A stretch of DNA of 64,000 nucleotides. Source: Selenomonadaceae bacterium (GTDB taxonomy: Bacteria; Bacillota; Negativicutes; Selenomonadales; Selenomonadaceae). The stretch spans positions 1 through 64,000 of the forward strand of contig JAFVEM010000028.1 of the NCBI GenBank assembly GCA_017476005.1, given 5' to 3'. How positions within the stretch are numbered: position 1 is the stretch's first letter; each line of letters begins with the position of its first letter. The translations under genes and the position numbers were made by a program. Positions 1 through 8,519 of this stretch are shown one piece after another. The notes beneath the pieces are model-generated. The model searched no databases and had not been told where the DNA came from. It saw only the letters and a program-made list of their open reading frames with translations.

Positions 1-920
1 AAGCTCAAAAGATTTCCCAAGGGGTAGTGGATAATTTCCTGCTCATGCAAACCAACATGAATCAACAAACTCAAAGCCTATTGGTGAAATTCCTGAACAG
101 CCGCATTGATACCGCCAAAAAGGAATCCGACGAAGCGGCGCAAAAGTTGGCGGACTACTCCAAGGAACAGAAAATGTACAGCCCCGACGACCAAGCCAAA
201 GAGGCCATCACGGAGTTGGCGGCCTACGACAAGGCCATCGCCGATATGCAGGTAAGCCAAGAAAGCGCCAGAACCGAATATGAAACAGCCACCCAGAAAC
301 TGGGCGAGCAAAAAGCCGGCGCCAAAGCCTACGCCATTAACGACAACGGCACGGTGCAAAGCATCAGGAGCCAAATCGTGGCCAAAGAGGTGGAACTCGT
401 TGGCATAAAGCAAAAATACACCGAGGAGCATCCTGATGTACAAACGGCGGAAAAGCAATTAAAAGAACTCAACGATTCGCTGGTAAACGAGGTGAATACG
501 GTAGTAGCCTCCAATGCCGCCAGCCTAAACACGGCGCAAATGGCCTTGGTGCAAAGCCAAGCGGTAGCCGCCGCGAAACTTGCCGCCGCCTCTGCCAGTG
601 AAACGGCGATTCAAGAAAAACTGGCGGAAAAAGAAGCGGAAATGGAATCATTCCCCGATAAAGTCATGAATTATTTAAACCTAGAGCGGGATGCCAAAAT
701 CAAGCAGGAAGTTTATATCAACCTCGTACAGCAGTGCGAGCAAAATAAAATCCAAGAAGCCATGGAAAGCATGGACATTCAAATTATAGATCCGGCGAAC
801 TTACCCGACGAGGACAAGCCGTCGGCGCCGCGTCGGAAACTTATCAGCGCGGTGGGGTTTGTTATCGGGTGTCTAATAAGTTTTGGGTATAGTTTGGTGT
901 TGTATAGAAAAGTGGCGTGA
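1..920 (+). CDS. Wzz/GumC-type polysaccharide chain-length protein, 5'-truncated
   Basis: The frame is open from the left edge, so the real start is outside the window; the GTG at 27 is only an internal codon. About 305 residues are visible. Most is a Lys/Glu/Ala-rich helical stretch expected for the periplasmic coiled coil of chain-length determinants, with the usual SLLVKFLNSRIDTAKKESD type opening. It ends in a basic proline motif (DKPSAPRRK) and one membrane helix just before the stop. No tyrosine-kinase domain follows, so this is the Wzz/GumC part alone. In the family it sits in the inner membrane and sets polymer length in Wzy-dependent export. It lies 9 bp upstream of the initiating sugar transferase, which supports the role. 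Confidence 0.85.
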   Translation, partial: AQKISQGVVDNFLLMQTNMNQQTQSLLVKFLNSRIDTAKKESDEAAQKLADYSKEQKMYSPDDQAKEAITELAAYDKAIADMQVSQESARTEYETATQKLGEQKAGAKAYAINDNGTVQSIRSQIVAKEVELVGIKQKYTEEHPDVQTAEKQLKELNDSLVNEVNTVVASNAASLNTAQMALVQSQAVAAAKLAAASASETAIQEKLAEKEAEMESFPDKVMNYLNLERDAKIKQEVYINLVQQCEQNKIQEAMESMDIQIIDPANLPDEDKPSAPRRKLISAVGFVIGCLISFGYSLVLYRKVA

Positions 921-929
921 GGTAACTAC

Positions 930-2339
930 ATGAATAGCTATCGTCGCTATCTTGCGCCCCTCGTCTTTTGCGCTGTTGATTACATGGCTATTGTTCTAGC
1001 CGTACAAATCTCGCTTATATGGCGTAATACTTTGTTTTCGGACAGTCTGTATCATTTGCCGGAGGCCTACGTTTACGGTTATATCCCATTAGGTTTTCTC
1101 CTCTTCTTGGCTCACTCCAAAGCCTACCAAACTATGCAGCCATATGTAGAGACCATGCGCGAAATTTTTTGGTCGATTGCCTTTGGCTTCGCGTTGGCGG
1201 TGTTCCTTCTCTATTTTACCGAGTCCAGTCTGTTGGCTTCACGGTTTTTCGTGGTGTTGCTATGGCTAACAATGCTCGTCACTGTTTATGTTGGTCGTAC
1301 AACGATAAGTTACTTGCTAAAACGCCGCCATTTGCTATACGAGCCGTTGCTCTTAATCGGCGCCGGTAAAACTGCTGAAATGACATTGCATTTTTTTTCC
1401 AATGACTTGGGTTATCGCTATGATGTGGTGGGAATTGTGGATGATGCTCCCGTATCGGAGCAACTTACCAATAAATATCGCCTCTATGGAAGTGTGGAGG
1501 AGGCAGCAACAGTTGTCAAACGTCTTCAGTGTCAGAATGTCATCATCACCGCTCCGGGCATGGAACGAGAGAAACTGGCGGACACCATCGCCAAGGTGCA
1601 ACCCTACGTCAGGAACATCAGCTATGTTCCTGACTTAATCGGCACTCCCATGGCCGGAGTAGAAGCGCAGGTTTTGTTCAGCGAAGAAATTTTATTGCTC
1701 CACATGAAAAATAACCTCGCCCTGCGGCGGAATCGGATCGTGAAACGGGTTTTTGATTTGGTGTTGACCATCTGCGGTGGAATTGTGATTTTGCCATTTA
1801 TTTTGGTTTTGGCGTTTATTGTTGCCATTGACAATAAGGGACGAGTTATTTTTGCTCACCGTCGTGTCGGGAAAAAAGGTCGCCTCTTTCTATGCTATAA
1901 GTTTCAGACCATGGTGTCGGACGCTCAAGAAAAACTGGAAATCTATTTACGGGAAAATCCGGCAGCGCGTCGAGAGTGGGAGGAGAGTTTCAAGCTGACC
2001 GATGACCCAAGAGTGACTAAGTTGGGCAGTGTTCTCCGTAGAACGAGCTTAGATGAATTACCACAGCTTTGGAATGTAATTTGTGGCGACATGAGTTTGG
2101 TGGGGCCGCGGCCTATAGTGACCAAAGAGATAGAGCGTTACGGCGAGTATTTCCGCGAGTATTCCATGGTTCTCCCCGGTATCACTGGGATGTGGCAAGC
2201 CAGTGGACGCAGTGACACCACTTACGAAGAACGCGTCGTCATGGACACATGGTATGTGAGAAATTGGAGTTTGTGGATAGACATCTATTATTTGGCTAAA
2301 ACCGTGAAGATTGTGTTTACCGGTAAAGGAGCGTACTGA
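930..2339 (+). CDS. Undecaprenyl-phosphate sugar-1-phosphate transferase (WbaP/CpsE-like)
   Basis: 469 residues in the polyprenyl glycosylphosphotransferase layout: about four N-terminal membrane helices (residues 10-130), a nucleotide-binding-fold CoA-binding-like domain (about 140-240, with LLLIGAGKTAE), a membrane helix near 275-300 and the C-terminal bacterial sugar transferase domain. The catalytic domain shows CYKFQTMV, DPRVTKLGSVLRRTSLDELP and MSLVGPRP. The KGAY end is typical of WbaP relatives that transfer galactose-1-P; substrate choice is inference. It starts repeat-unit assembly by loading a sugar-1-P from a UDP-sugar onto undecaprenyl phosphate at the inner membrane. Its stop overlaps the next start (TGATG), so translation is probably coupled. 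Confidence 0.93.
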   Translation: MNSYRRYLAPLVFCAVDYMAIVLAVQISLIWRNTLFSDSLYHLPEAYVYGYIPLGFLLFLAHSKAYQTMQPYVETMREIFWSIAFGFALAVFLLYFTESSLLASRFFVVLLWLTMLVTVYVGRTTISYLLKRRHLLYEPLLLIGAGKTAEMTLHFFSNDLGYRYDVVGIVDDAPVSEQLTNKYRLYGSVEEAATVVKRLQCQNVIITAPGMEREKLADTIAKVQPYVRNISYVPDLIGTPMAGVEAQVLFSEEILLLHMKNNLALRRNRIVKRVFDLVLTICGGIVILPFILVLAFIVAIDNKGRVIFAHRRVGKKGRLFLCYKFQTMVSDAQEKLEIYLRENPAARREWEESFKLTDDPRVTKLGSVLRRTSLDELPQLWNVICGDMSLVGPRPIVTKEIERYGEYFREYSMVLPGITGMWQASGRSDTTYEERVVMDTWYVRNWSLWIDIYYLAKTVKIVFTGKGAY

Positions 2340-3037
2340 TGAAAGCATTTCTTTTGGCAGCCGGTTACGGGACGCGGCTTCGTCCACTGACCAATACAGT
2401 GCCCAAATGTATGGTGCCGATAGCCGGTCGTCCGCTTTTAGCATGGTGGATGGATTTGTTCAACCGTTACGGCGTTACCGATGTTTTGCTAAATACCCAT
2501 TATCTGCCGGAGCCGGTGCGTGAATTTATCGCTGTTTACAACCGCCAAAAGCAGGGCGCGAAACTCCTAGAATATCACGAACCGAATTTGCTAGGTAGCG
2601 GCGGTACGGTACGAGAAAATCATTCTTTTATCGGTAATGACTCCTCCTTTCTGATTTGCTATGCCGACAATCTAACCAAGGCTAATTTAGGCGAGCTTAT
2701 GTCTGTTCACGCTCAAAACGACAGTTTGTTGACCATGGGGCTGTTTCACGCTTCCGACCCCAAAAGTTGCGGTATTGCTACTTTAGATGAAAACGGCCGG
2801 ATTGTTGAGTTTGTGGAAAAGCCCGATAATCCTAAAAGCGACCTAGCCAACGCCGGCATTTATGTAGCGGATAGCAAGATATTTTCTTACTTGGGCAACC
2901 AAACGCCGTTGGATTTTGGCAAAGATGTTTTGCCGCAACTCGTCGGTAAAATGAGTGGCTTTCTCATTAAAGATTATCTTTTGGACATCGGTACCATGCC
3001 TAATTATGAACGAGCGCAGAAGGAGTGGAGTCCTTGA
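2339..3037 (+). CDS. hddC: Sugar-1-phosphate nucleotidyltransferase, HddC-like
   Basis: 232 residues with the nucleotidyltransferase signature LAAGYGTRLRPLT at 6-18, then PKCMVPIAGRPLL; these hold the NTP and metal site. Family members transfer a nucleotidyl group to a sugar-1-P. The next gene is a GHMP kinase of the HddA type and gmhA lies three genes on, so the best assignment is D-glycero-alpha-D-manno-heptose-1-phosphate guanylyltransferase, giving GDP-heptose for a capsule or S-layer glycan. Guanylyl specificity is inferred from context; a glucose- or mannose-1-P enzyme remains possible. Its start overlaps the previous stop and its own stop overlaps the TTG start of hddA. Confidence 0.8.
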   Translation: MKAFLLAAGYGTRLRPLTNTVPKCMVPIAGRPLLAWWMDLFNRYGVTDVLLNTHYLPEPVREFIAVYNRQKQGAKLLEYHEPNLLGSGGTVRENHSFIGNDSSFLICYADNLTKANLGELMSVHAQNDSLLTMGLFHASDPKSCGIATLDENGRIVEFVEKPDNPKSDLANAGIYVADSKIFSYLGNQTPLDFGKDVLPQLVGKMSGFLIKDYLLDIGTMPNYERAQKEWSP

Positions 3038-4002
3038 TTATCACCAAAACACCCCTGCGGGTGAGTTTCGTGGGCGGCGGTACGGATTTAGCCAGCTACT
3101 ATCAAAACGGCCATGGCGGCGTGGTCAGTACCGCCATTAACAAATACATCTACATCACCATCAACAAGCGTTTTGACGACACCTTGCGCCTCAGCTACTC
3201 CAAAACGGAAATTGTCAACGAACCGGAAGAACTAAAACACGACATCGCCAGAGCTTGCCTCGACATGGTGGGCATAACGGGCGGCGTGGAGATAACCTCC
3301 ATTGCCGATATTCCTTCCGGTACGGGGCTTGGCTCCAGTTCCTCTTTTACCGTGGGACTTTTGAACGCTCTCTACACCTATGTGGGCGAAAGGGTTTCGG
3401 CGCATGAACTCGCCGCCAAAGCCTGTGAAGTAGAAATTGACATTCTCCATCATCCCATCGGCAAACAAGATCAATATGCCGCAGCCTTTGGCGGCCTTAA
3501 TTATTTCATGTTCAATCAAGACGGCACAGTTATCCGCGAGAAAATAAATCTGCCGGAGTCAGGGTGGCGCGACATTGATCGCAAGCTGATGATGTTTTAC
3601 ACCGGTATTCGCCGCGATGCCAATGAGATTTTGCAGGAGCAGGGTGAGCGCACCAAAGAAAAACTGGACGTTCTCAATTATATGCGAGATCAGGCTAAGG
3701 ATATGCACGATCTTTTGGTCAAAGACGGCTTCACCGAGAGTTTTGCGTTTATGCTTGACGAGGCATGGCAGAAGAAAAAATCGGTGACGGACAGCATATC
3801 AAACCAAGATATTGACGATTATTATGAGAAGGCTCTGAAGGCCGGAGCTAAGGGAGGAAAACTCTTAGGCGCCGGAGGCGGCGGTTTTATCCTGCTGTAT
3901 TGTGACGAAGCCTATCAAGAAAACGTGCGTCAAGCCTTGGGACTTCGAGAACTTGATTTTCGTCTGTCCCCCCACGGTAGCCGAGTGGTTTATTTTGCTT
4001 GA
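3034..4002 (+). CDS. hddA: D-glycero-alpha-D-manno-heptose-7-phosphate kinase (GHMP family)
   Basis: GHMP kinase of about 322 residues. It opens with IITKTPLRVSFVGGGTDL, has the ATP-binding glycine/serine loop PSGTGLGSSSSF near residue 100 and the C-terminal GGKLLGAGGGGF motif. This sugar-kinase branch phosphorylates heptose-7-P at C1. I chose the TTG at 3034 because AAGGAG at 3020-3025 lies 8 nt before it; a GTG at 3025 would sit inside that ribosome site. The TTG overlaps the hddC stop. With hddC and gmhA it forms a GDP-heptose branch. Confidence 0.87.
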   Translation: MIITKTPLRVSFVGGGTDLASYYQNGHGGVVSTAINKYIYITINKRFDDTLRLSYSKTEIVNEPEELKHDIARACLDMVGITGGVEITSIADIPSGTGLGSSSSFTVGLLNALYTYVGERVSAHELAAKACEVEIDILHHPIGKQDQYAAAFGGLNYFMFNQDGTVIREKINLPESGWRDIDRKLMMFYTGIRRDANEILQEQGERTKEKLDVLNYMRDQAKDMHDLLVKDGFTESFAFMLDEAWQKKKSVTDSISNQDIDDYYEKALKAGAKGGKLLGAGGGGFILLYCDEAYQENVRQALGLRELDFRLSPHGSRVVYFA

Positions 4003-4017
4003 GACACGGAGGAAGAA

Positions 4018-4992
4018 ATGAAGGTACTGATAACCGGCGGCGCTGGGTATATTGGCAGTCACTGCAACCGTTATTTTAACGAACAAGGCATAGACACTGT
4101 GGTGTTGGACGATTTAAGCGACGGACATCGCGAGGCGGTACAGTGGGGGCGTTTTGTCGAGGGCGATTTTGCCGACAGGGAGTTGATAAAGCAAATCATC
4201 GCTGAGGAAGGAATAGAAGCGGTGGTGCATTTTGCCGCTTTTGCTTCGGTGCCTGACTCGGTGGCAAGACCACAACGCTACTACGACAACAATGTGACCA
4301 AAATGCTGGCGCTTTTGGATACCTTGGTGACAAACGGCGTGAAGTATTTCGTGTTTTCCTCTTCGGCGGCTACTTTCGGAGAACCGCGCTATACTCCCAT
4401 GGACGAGCAGCATCCCCAAGAGCCGATAAATCCTTACGGCATGACCAAACTTATCGGCGAGAAAATTTTGCTGGACTACGAAAAAGCTTATGGACTCCAC
4501 TCTTGTTCTTTCCGCTATTTTAATGCCTCGGGTGCGGCGAATGATGGAAAAATCGGTGAAGCGCATAACCCGGAATGTCACTTGTTGCCGCTCATTATTC
4601 GCGCCGCCTTGCATGGAGAACCTGTCTTGCAGGTTTTTGGTAATGATTACGACACGAGGGACGGTAGCTGCGTCAGAGATTATGTACACGTCAATGATTT
4701 GGCGGCGGCGCATTTCTTAGGGCTAAGATACATTCAAGAACACAACGTGAGCGAACAGTTCAATTTAGGTAGCAATACGGGTTTCACGGTATTGGAAATG
4801 ATAGAGGCTTTCGAGAGAATCAGCGGCCACAAGGTACCCTATGAGATAGCGCCGCGTCGCGAAGGTGATCCGGCGGTGTTGGTGGCGGCTAACGCTAAGG
4901 CCAAAAAACTATTGGGATGGCAACTGACCCAAAGTTCCTTGGAAAATATTGTCAAGGATGCCTTAAATTGGGAAATGAATAAAAAATACTAA
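4018..4992 (+). CDS. galE: UDP-glucose 4-epimerase
   Basis: 324-residue extended short-chain dehydrogenase. The NAD-binding TGGAGYIGS is at residues 7-15, the catalytic serine region reads FSSSAATFGEP, and the Tyr/Lys pair lies in NPYGMTK. CVRDYVHVNDLA and the C-terminal RREGDPAVLVA are typical of GalE, which interconverts UDP-glucose and UDP-galactose in the cytoplasm. A GGAGGA ribosome site precedes the ATG. It sits inside the heptose cluster and would supply UDP-Gal both to the initiating transferase and to the later glycosyltransferases. Confidence 0.94.
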   Translation: MKVLITGGAGYIGSHCNRYFNEQGIDTVVLDDLSDGHREAVQWGRFVEGDFADRELIKQIIAEEGIEAVVHFAAFASVPDSVARPQRYYDNNVTKMLALLDTLVTNGVKYFVFSSSAATFGEPRYTPMDEQHPQEPINPYGMTKLIGEKILLDYEKAYGLHSCSFRYFNASGAANDGKIGEAHNPECHLLPLIIRAALHGEPVLQVFGNDYDTRDGSCVRDYVHVNDLAAAHFLGLRYIQEHNVSEQFNLGSNTGFTVLEMIEAFERISGHKVPYEIAPRREGDPAVLVAANAKAKKLLGWQLTQSSLENIVKDALNWEMNKKY

Positions 4993-5010
4993 GTAAGGGG
5001 AGGTGCAAAT

Positions 5011-5577
5011 TTGGATTATCGGGAAGCCATCAAAGATTATTTGGAACGAGAGATTCAGGTCTTGCAAAACCTAGATCAAGGGGCGATTAAGGCGGCCATG
5101 GAAGCTATCGTGACCGCTTGGCGAGAAGGAAAAACCGTTTACACCATGGGCAACGGCGGTAGCGCTTCCACGGCGAGTCACATGGTCTGCGACTTTAACA
5201 AAGGCGTATCGGAGGCAGTAGGTAAGAACAAATTTCGCTTTAACTGTCTGTCGGACAACACGGCGCTTACCATGGCTATCGCCAATGATATTGCCTATGA
5301 CGACATTTTTGTATTTCAGTTGCGCGGTAGCGTAAAGCCGGGTGATTTAATCATAGCCCTGTCAGGCAGTGGCAACTCAGAGAATGTTATCCGCGCTGTA
5401 AAATATGCCAAAGAGCAAGGGGCGAAGATAATCGCCTTGACGGGCTACAACGGCGGTAAGTTAAAAGAACTGGCCGATTATCCTCTGCATGTGGCGGTGG
5501 ATGATATGCAGATAGCCGAGGATGTGCATTTGATATTTAATCATTTGATAATGCAGGTGTTGTCGCGGGGGCTGTAA
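5011..5577 (+). CDS. gmhA: Sedoheptulose-7-phosphate isomerase (SIS domain)
   Basis: 188 residues, the normal size for GmhA. Shows the SIS-domain phosphosugar site GNGGSASTASHMV (about 48-60) and SGSGNSENVIRA near residue 112, with a C-terminal AEDVHLIFNHL that carries the acidic and histidine residues of the active site. It converts sedoheptulose-7-P to D-glycero-D-manno-heptose-7-P, the first step to GDP- or ADP-heptose. Start is TTG at 5011 after a GGGGAGGTG ribosome site. It closes this + strand gene block. The phosphatase step (GmhB) is not encoded in the window. Confidence 0.93.
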   Translation: MDYREAIKDYLEREIQVLQNLDQGAIKAAMEAIVTAWREGKTVYTMGNGGSASTASHMVCDFNKGVSEAVGKNKFRFNCLSDNTALTMAIANDIAYDDIFVFQLRGSVKPGDLIIALSGSGNSENVIRAVKYAKEQGAKIIALTGYNGGKLKELADYPLHVAVDDMQIAEDVHLIFNHLIMQVLSRGL

Positions 5578-5608
5578 TTTTGATTAAATTTTATCCGCGT
5601 GGATACAC

Positions 5609-5634
5609 AAAAAGCCACCGTGCGAGGCGGTGGC
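5609..5634 (-). terminator. Terminator of the Rpn gene
   Basis: GCCACCG and CGGTGGC (5614-5620 and 5628-5634) form a 7-bp stem with a 7-nt loop. Read on the minus strand it is followed by TTTTT (5609-5613), just after the Rpn stop at 5653. It also lies between convergent genes. A near copy sits at 7763-7783. Confidence 0.7.
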
Positions 5635-5652
5635 GCATGATTCTCAAGGTCT

Positions 5653-5820
5653 CTACGCCAACAAAGGGGCAAAGACCGCTTGCTTAGTTGGCGGTATAAG
5701 GAGCGCGTCCATGGCATCTTTGGCCGTCCAATTCTTGGTTTGCATCAGATTGCGAACGGCACGGGTCAAAGCACTATCCACCGCCTCCCGTTCGCGGTCG
5801 CGCATTTCCAAATCGTACAT
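5653..5820 (-). CDS. Candidate internal C-terminal product of the Rpn gene (RpnS-like)
   Basis: In frame with the larger Rpn gene. GGAGG at 5837-5833 (minus strand) lies 9 nt before a GTG at 5823 and 12 nt before an ATG at 5820. Either start would give a helical tail protein of about 55 residues containing LMQTKNWTAKDAMDALL. Similar internal ribosome sites occur at the equivalent place in the Rpn remnants at 25036 and 45030. E. coli Rpn genes are reported to encode intragenic C-terminal antitoxin proteins; whether this one is made is inference. Confidence 0.35.
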   Translation of the reverse strand: MYDLEMRDREREAVDSALTRAVRNLMQTKNWTAKDAMDALLIPPTKQAVFAPLLA

Positions 5821-6531
5821 CACGTAGTCCAGCCTCCATTTCTCATTAGATTTCACCTTCTGCACAGCCTCGTCCAGCCGTTTTACAAAATCGTCTTCGG
5901 TTGGTCGTCCGCATAGGTAGTCAAAAAAGGGTTTCAGTTCCTTGTTTCTGTCTTCCATTGCCTTTACATCTATTTTTTCTTTCTCATCGGTTGCTTTCTT
6001 TTCCTTGGTCTTGATATTGAGAAAAATCTTGCTGGTACCATCGCCCAGTTCCAACGCGGCATCTTCTGCGCAGACGTTGCGGAAGGTATAAACCGGCAAG
6101 CCATTGTCGAAGGGGTCAAAGCTACAGATGAAAACGATGGTGGATTCGTTAAGGGTCTCGTAGTCCTGTCCACGCTCCAAGAAGTCAAGGTCAATCAGAC
6201 TTTGGTAGTAACGCACACGTTTAGGCAGAAATTCCCGGTTTTTGGTTTGCATCTCCAAGACAATGGCGTGATCCAAATCGTCCATGAGATACACATCAAG
6301 CCGCACACTGCGACTATCGCGGCGAAGTTGCACGGTTTTTTCGGTTTCCGGGAAGGTAATGTGGTGGATACTTCGTCCCAAAATCTTTTCACACAGTTCC
6401 CGGCATAAGTCTGGATTACTCTGCATAGTTTTTTGGAAGATGAAGTTGTCCATGAGGGTGAGGGATTCCCACTTGCGTTCGGCGGCAAGCCTATCGGCTT
6501 CGCGTTGTTCCTCCGGGGTGAGTCCTAGCAT
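5653..6531 (-). CDS. Rpn-family PD-(D/E)XK nuclease (putative transposase)
   Basis: 292 residues and apparently full length. It begins in the Rpn style with LTLMDNFIFQKTMQSNPDLC, has the nuclease core Asp in RLDVYLMDD and the E-x-Q of VLEMQTK (about residues 75-95), then the family block STIVFICSFDPFD. The C-terminal part is helical with RAVRNLMQTKNWTAKDAM. Family knowledge: Rpn proteins are DNA endonucleases linked to recombination and phage defence. It stands alone on the minus strand inside a + strand polysaccharide locus, with its own terminator, so it was probably inserted. A candidate internal start is listed separately. Confidence 0.85.
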   Translation of the reverse strand: MLGLTPEEQREADRLAAERKWESLTLMDNFIFQKTMQSNPDLCRELCEKILGRSIHHITFPETEKTVQLRRDSRSVRLDVYLMDDLDHAIVLEMQTKNREFLPKRVRYYQSLIDLDFLERGQDYETLNESTIVFICSFDPFDNGLPVYTFRNVCAEDAALELGDGTSKIFLNIKTKEKKATDEKEKIDVKAMEDRNKELKPFFDYLCGRPTEDDFVKRLDEAVQKVKSNEKWRLDYVMYDLEMRDREREAVDSALTRAVRNLMQTKNWTAKDAMDALLIPPTKQAVFAPLLA

Positions 6532-6661
6532 GGAGTGGCCTCCTTTCGATTAGATTTCTGTATTTATTATAGCTTATGGTTGGCGGTGTGTCAATGGGTT
6601 TTTGAGATGGGTTAGCTTTCACATTTGCATGTGTAATATTTTACCGCATAGGGGTAACATT

Positions 6662-7774
6662 ATGATAAGGGTTTTGCAGATAATAGGCATTGTTTGTGGT
6701 GGTGGCGTGGAAGCTGTCATTATGAACTATTATCGCCACATTGACCGTTCACGGGTGCAGTTCGACTTTGTGATTGATGGATATGAGAAGTCGATATTAG
6801 ATGCTGAGATTGAGGCGCTGGGCGGCAAAGTTTATCGGGTGGAACCTTATCGTAAAAATATCTTCCGCTATATGTGGCAGATTTATGACATTATTCGTGT
6901 GGGCGGCTATGATATAGTACACTCCAACATGAATACGCTATCCGGCTTTTCACTTTTGTCTGCTTATTTTGGTGGTGTAAGGGTCAGAATACTGCATAAC
7001 CATTCCACGGCCACTTCCCATGAAGGTATGCGAACCGTTTTGAAAGTGTTGCTTCGTCCGTTTGCTAGATTATTCGCTAACCGTTATGTGGCTTGCTCTC
7101 ATACAGCCGGTATCTGGATGTATGGTCGATGTTTAATGAATAATGGTGGTGTCAAGATTTTAAACAACGCGGTAGATACAAATAGATTTTCTTTTTCCCC
7201 GTCACTTCGACAAAAATATCGTAGTGAATTGGGTGTAGATGAAAAAACACTGGTTATTGGTCACATAGGTAGGTTCATGTATCAGAAAAACCACGAGTTC
7301 TTGATTGATGTTTTTCGGCCGATACATGCTAAACATTCCAATACTGTATTATTACTGATAGGTGATGGAGAAAGACGTAAATTCATTGAACAAAAGGTTA
7401 AGGATTACGGGTTGGAAAAAGCGGTGCGTTTTCTGGGATTAAGAAATGATGTGGCCGGTTTATATAATGCCATGGATTTATTTATGCTACCGTCGTGGTA
7501 TGAAGGACTGCCGGTAGTGGCAGTGGAGGCGCAAGCTAACGGGCTCAGGTGTGTCTTTTCCGATAGAGTAACAAGGGAAAGTAAGTTGCTAGACAGCACA
7601 GAGTTTCATGCTTTGGAGGAGGGGGCACCAAAATGGGCAGAATATATTTTACACGGTAATAACGTCAGGGAAGATAGCGCTATCGAAAGAATATCCGCGG
7701 CAGGTTTTGATATCAAGTCGGAGGCTAAGAACTTGGTAGCTTTTTATGAAGATAACATAAAAGCCACCGCATGA
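6662..7774 (+). CDS. Glycosyltransferase family 4 (GT-B)
   Basis: About 370 residues. N-terminal domain opens RVLQIIGIVCGGGVEAVIMN; C-terminal domain has VIGHIGRFMYQKNHEFLID, LLIGDGERR and the nucleotide-sugar motif PSWYEGLPVVAVEAQA (E-x7-E). It is a retaining GT-B enzyme adding a sugar to the lipid-linked repeat unit at the cytoplasmic face. I start it at ATG 6662 (AGGGGT ribosome site) instead of the in-frame ATG at 6602, whose first 20 codons look non-coding. The final codons (KATA-stop) lie inside a terminator hairpin of the downstream toxin-antitoxin module, so the natural 3' end may have been replaced. Confidence 0.9.
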   Translation: MIRVLQIIGIVCGGGVEAVIMNYYRHIDRSRVQFDFVIDGYEKSILDAEIEALGGKVYRVEPYRKNIFRYMWQIYDIIRVGGYDIVHSNMNTLSGFSLLSAYFGGVRVRILHNHSTATSHEGMRTVLKVLLRPFARLFANRYVACSHTAGIWMYGRCLMNNGGVKILNNAVDTNRFSFSPSLRQKYRSELGVDEKTLVIGHIGRFMYQKNHEFLIDVFRPIHAKHSNTVLLLIGDGERRKFIEQKVKDYGLEKAVRFLGLRNDVAGLYNAMDLFMLPSWYEGLPVVAVEAQANGLRCVFSDRVTRESKLLDSTEFHALEEGAPKWAEYILHGNNVREDSAIERISAAGFDIKSEAKNLVAFYEDNIKATA

Positions 7775-7783
7775 GGCGGTGGC
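7757..7783 (-). terminator. Terminator of the PIN/AbrB module
   Basis: GCCACCGC (7763-7770) pairs with GCGGTGGC (7776-7783) around a 5-nt loop. On the minus strand a TTTTA run follows. It overlaps the last codons and the stop of the upstream + strand glycosyltransferase and nearly repeats the hairpin at 5614. Confidence 0.65.
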
Positions 7784-7788
7784 GAAAA

Positions 7789-8190
7789 TCAAGAAAAGTA
7801 TTCTTCTAGGAAGTCAGACACAGTCAAAATTTTAATATCAGCGTATTTTTCTAGCGAAAGTAAATCTTTGTCTCCACTTACGATGTAGATACAGTTAGCA
7901 TCTACGGCACATTCAATAAATTTATCATCATCGGGATCTCTGCATACAGATATTACAGATGCTGGCGTTATGGTATGACAGGCTGAACTTATATCCCTCA
8001 AATTAAATCTCATTGGTTTTTGCGGATAACGCTTATGTACTTTATTGACACTACGATTATACTCTTTCAGGATCTCCGATGAAGCGTAAGCCTCAAATTC
8101 GTGAGTCAATAACATTTCGACCAGTTTTTTGGGTAGCCCACCGAAGAATATGGCCGATACAATCACGTTGGTATCAATAACGATGTTCAT
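7789..8190 (-). CDS. PIN-domain toxin (putative ribonuclease)
   Basis: 133 residues. Typical PIN start NIVIDTNVIVSAIFFGG with the first catalytic Asp (residue 6), a middle Glu in SSEILKEY, RDPDDDKFIECA and the last Asp in VSGDKDLLSL. PIN toxins cut RNA with a metal ion. Its ATG overlaps the stop of the upstream antitoxin gene (ATGA at 8187-8190), the classic toxin-antitoxin arrangement. The pair lies on the minus strand inside the polysaccharide locus. Target RNA is unknown. Confidence 0.88.
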   Translation of the reverse strand: MNIVIDTNVIVSAIFFGGLPKKLVEMLLTHEFEAYASSEILKEYNRSVNKVHKRYPQKPMRFNLRDISSACHTITPASVISVCRDPDDDKFIECAVDANCIYIVSGDKDLLSLEKYADIKILTVSDFLEEYFS

Positions 8191-8519
8191 GCATATTTCC
8201 TTACTCGATTTTCCTCACGTACCTCTCGTATGGCATCAGCTATATCCTGCTCGGTTAGCCCAACTTCTTTTGCCCATGCGGCTGCCGACTGCATCCCAGC
8301 GCAAAATTTTTCTATATCCGGCTTCGGTAACGGCTGGATGCGAATCCCCGAACCGTCACGCACTATAAGCATGGTGGAATTAGGCACCAGTCCTAACGAA
8401 GCGCGAATAGATGATGGTATGTTCACCAAACCTTCCGAGGACATACTGACAAATTCCGTATCGTCACGATACAACAATTCATCAATATCCGCCTCGGAGG
8501 TGATGATGCTATCAGACAT
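8187..8519 (-). CDS. AbrB/MazE-type antitoxin
   Basis: About 110 residues. The middle (residues 28-65) is a SpoVT/AbrB swapped-hairpin DNA-binding domain: SSEGLVNIPSSIRASLGL and then an RDGSGIRIQPL strand. The C-terminal half is helical and should bind the PIN toxin encoded immediately downstream. I use ATG 8519, about 10 nt after AAGGAG; a GTG at 8528 is almost on top of that site. AbrB antitoxins usually repress their own operon, which I expect here but cannot see. Confidence 0.83.
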   Translation of the reverse strand: MSDSIITSEADIDELLYRDDTEFVSMSSEGLVNIPSSIRASLGLVPNSTMLIVRDGSGIRIQPLPKPDIEKFCAGMQSAAAWAKEVGLTEQDIADAIREVREENRVRKYA

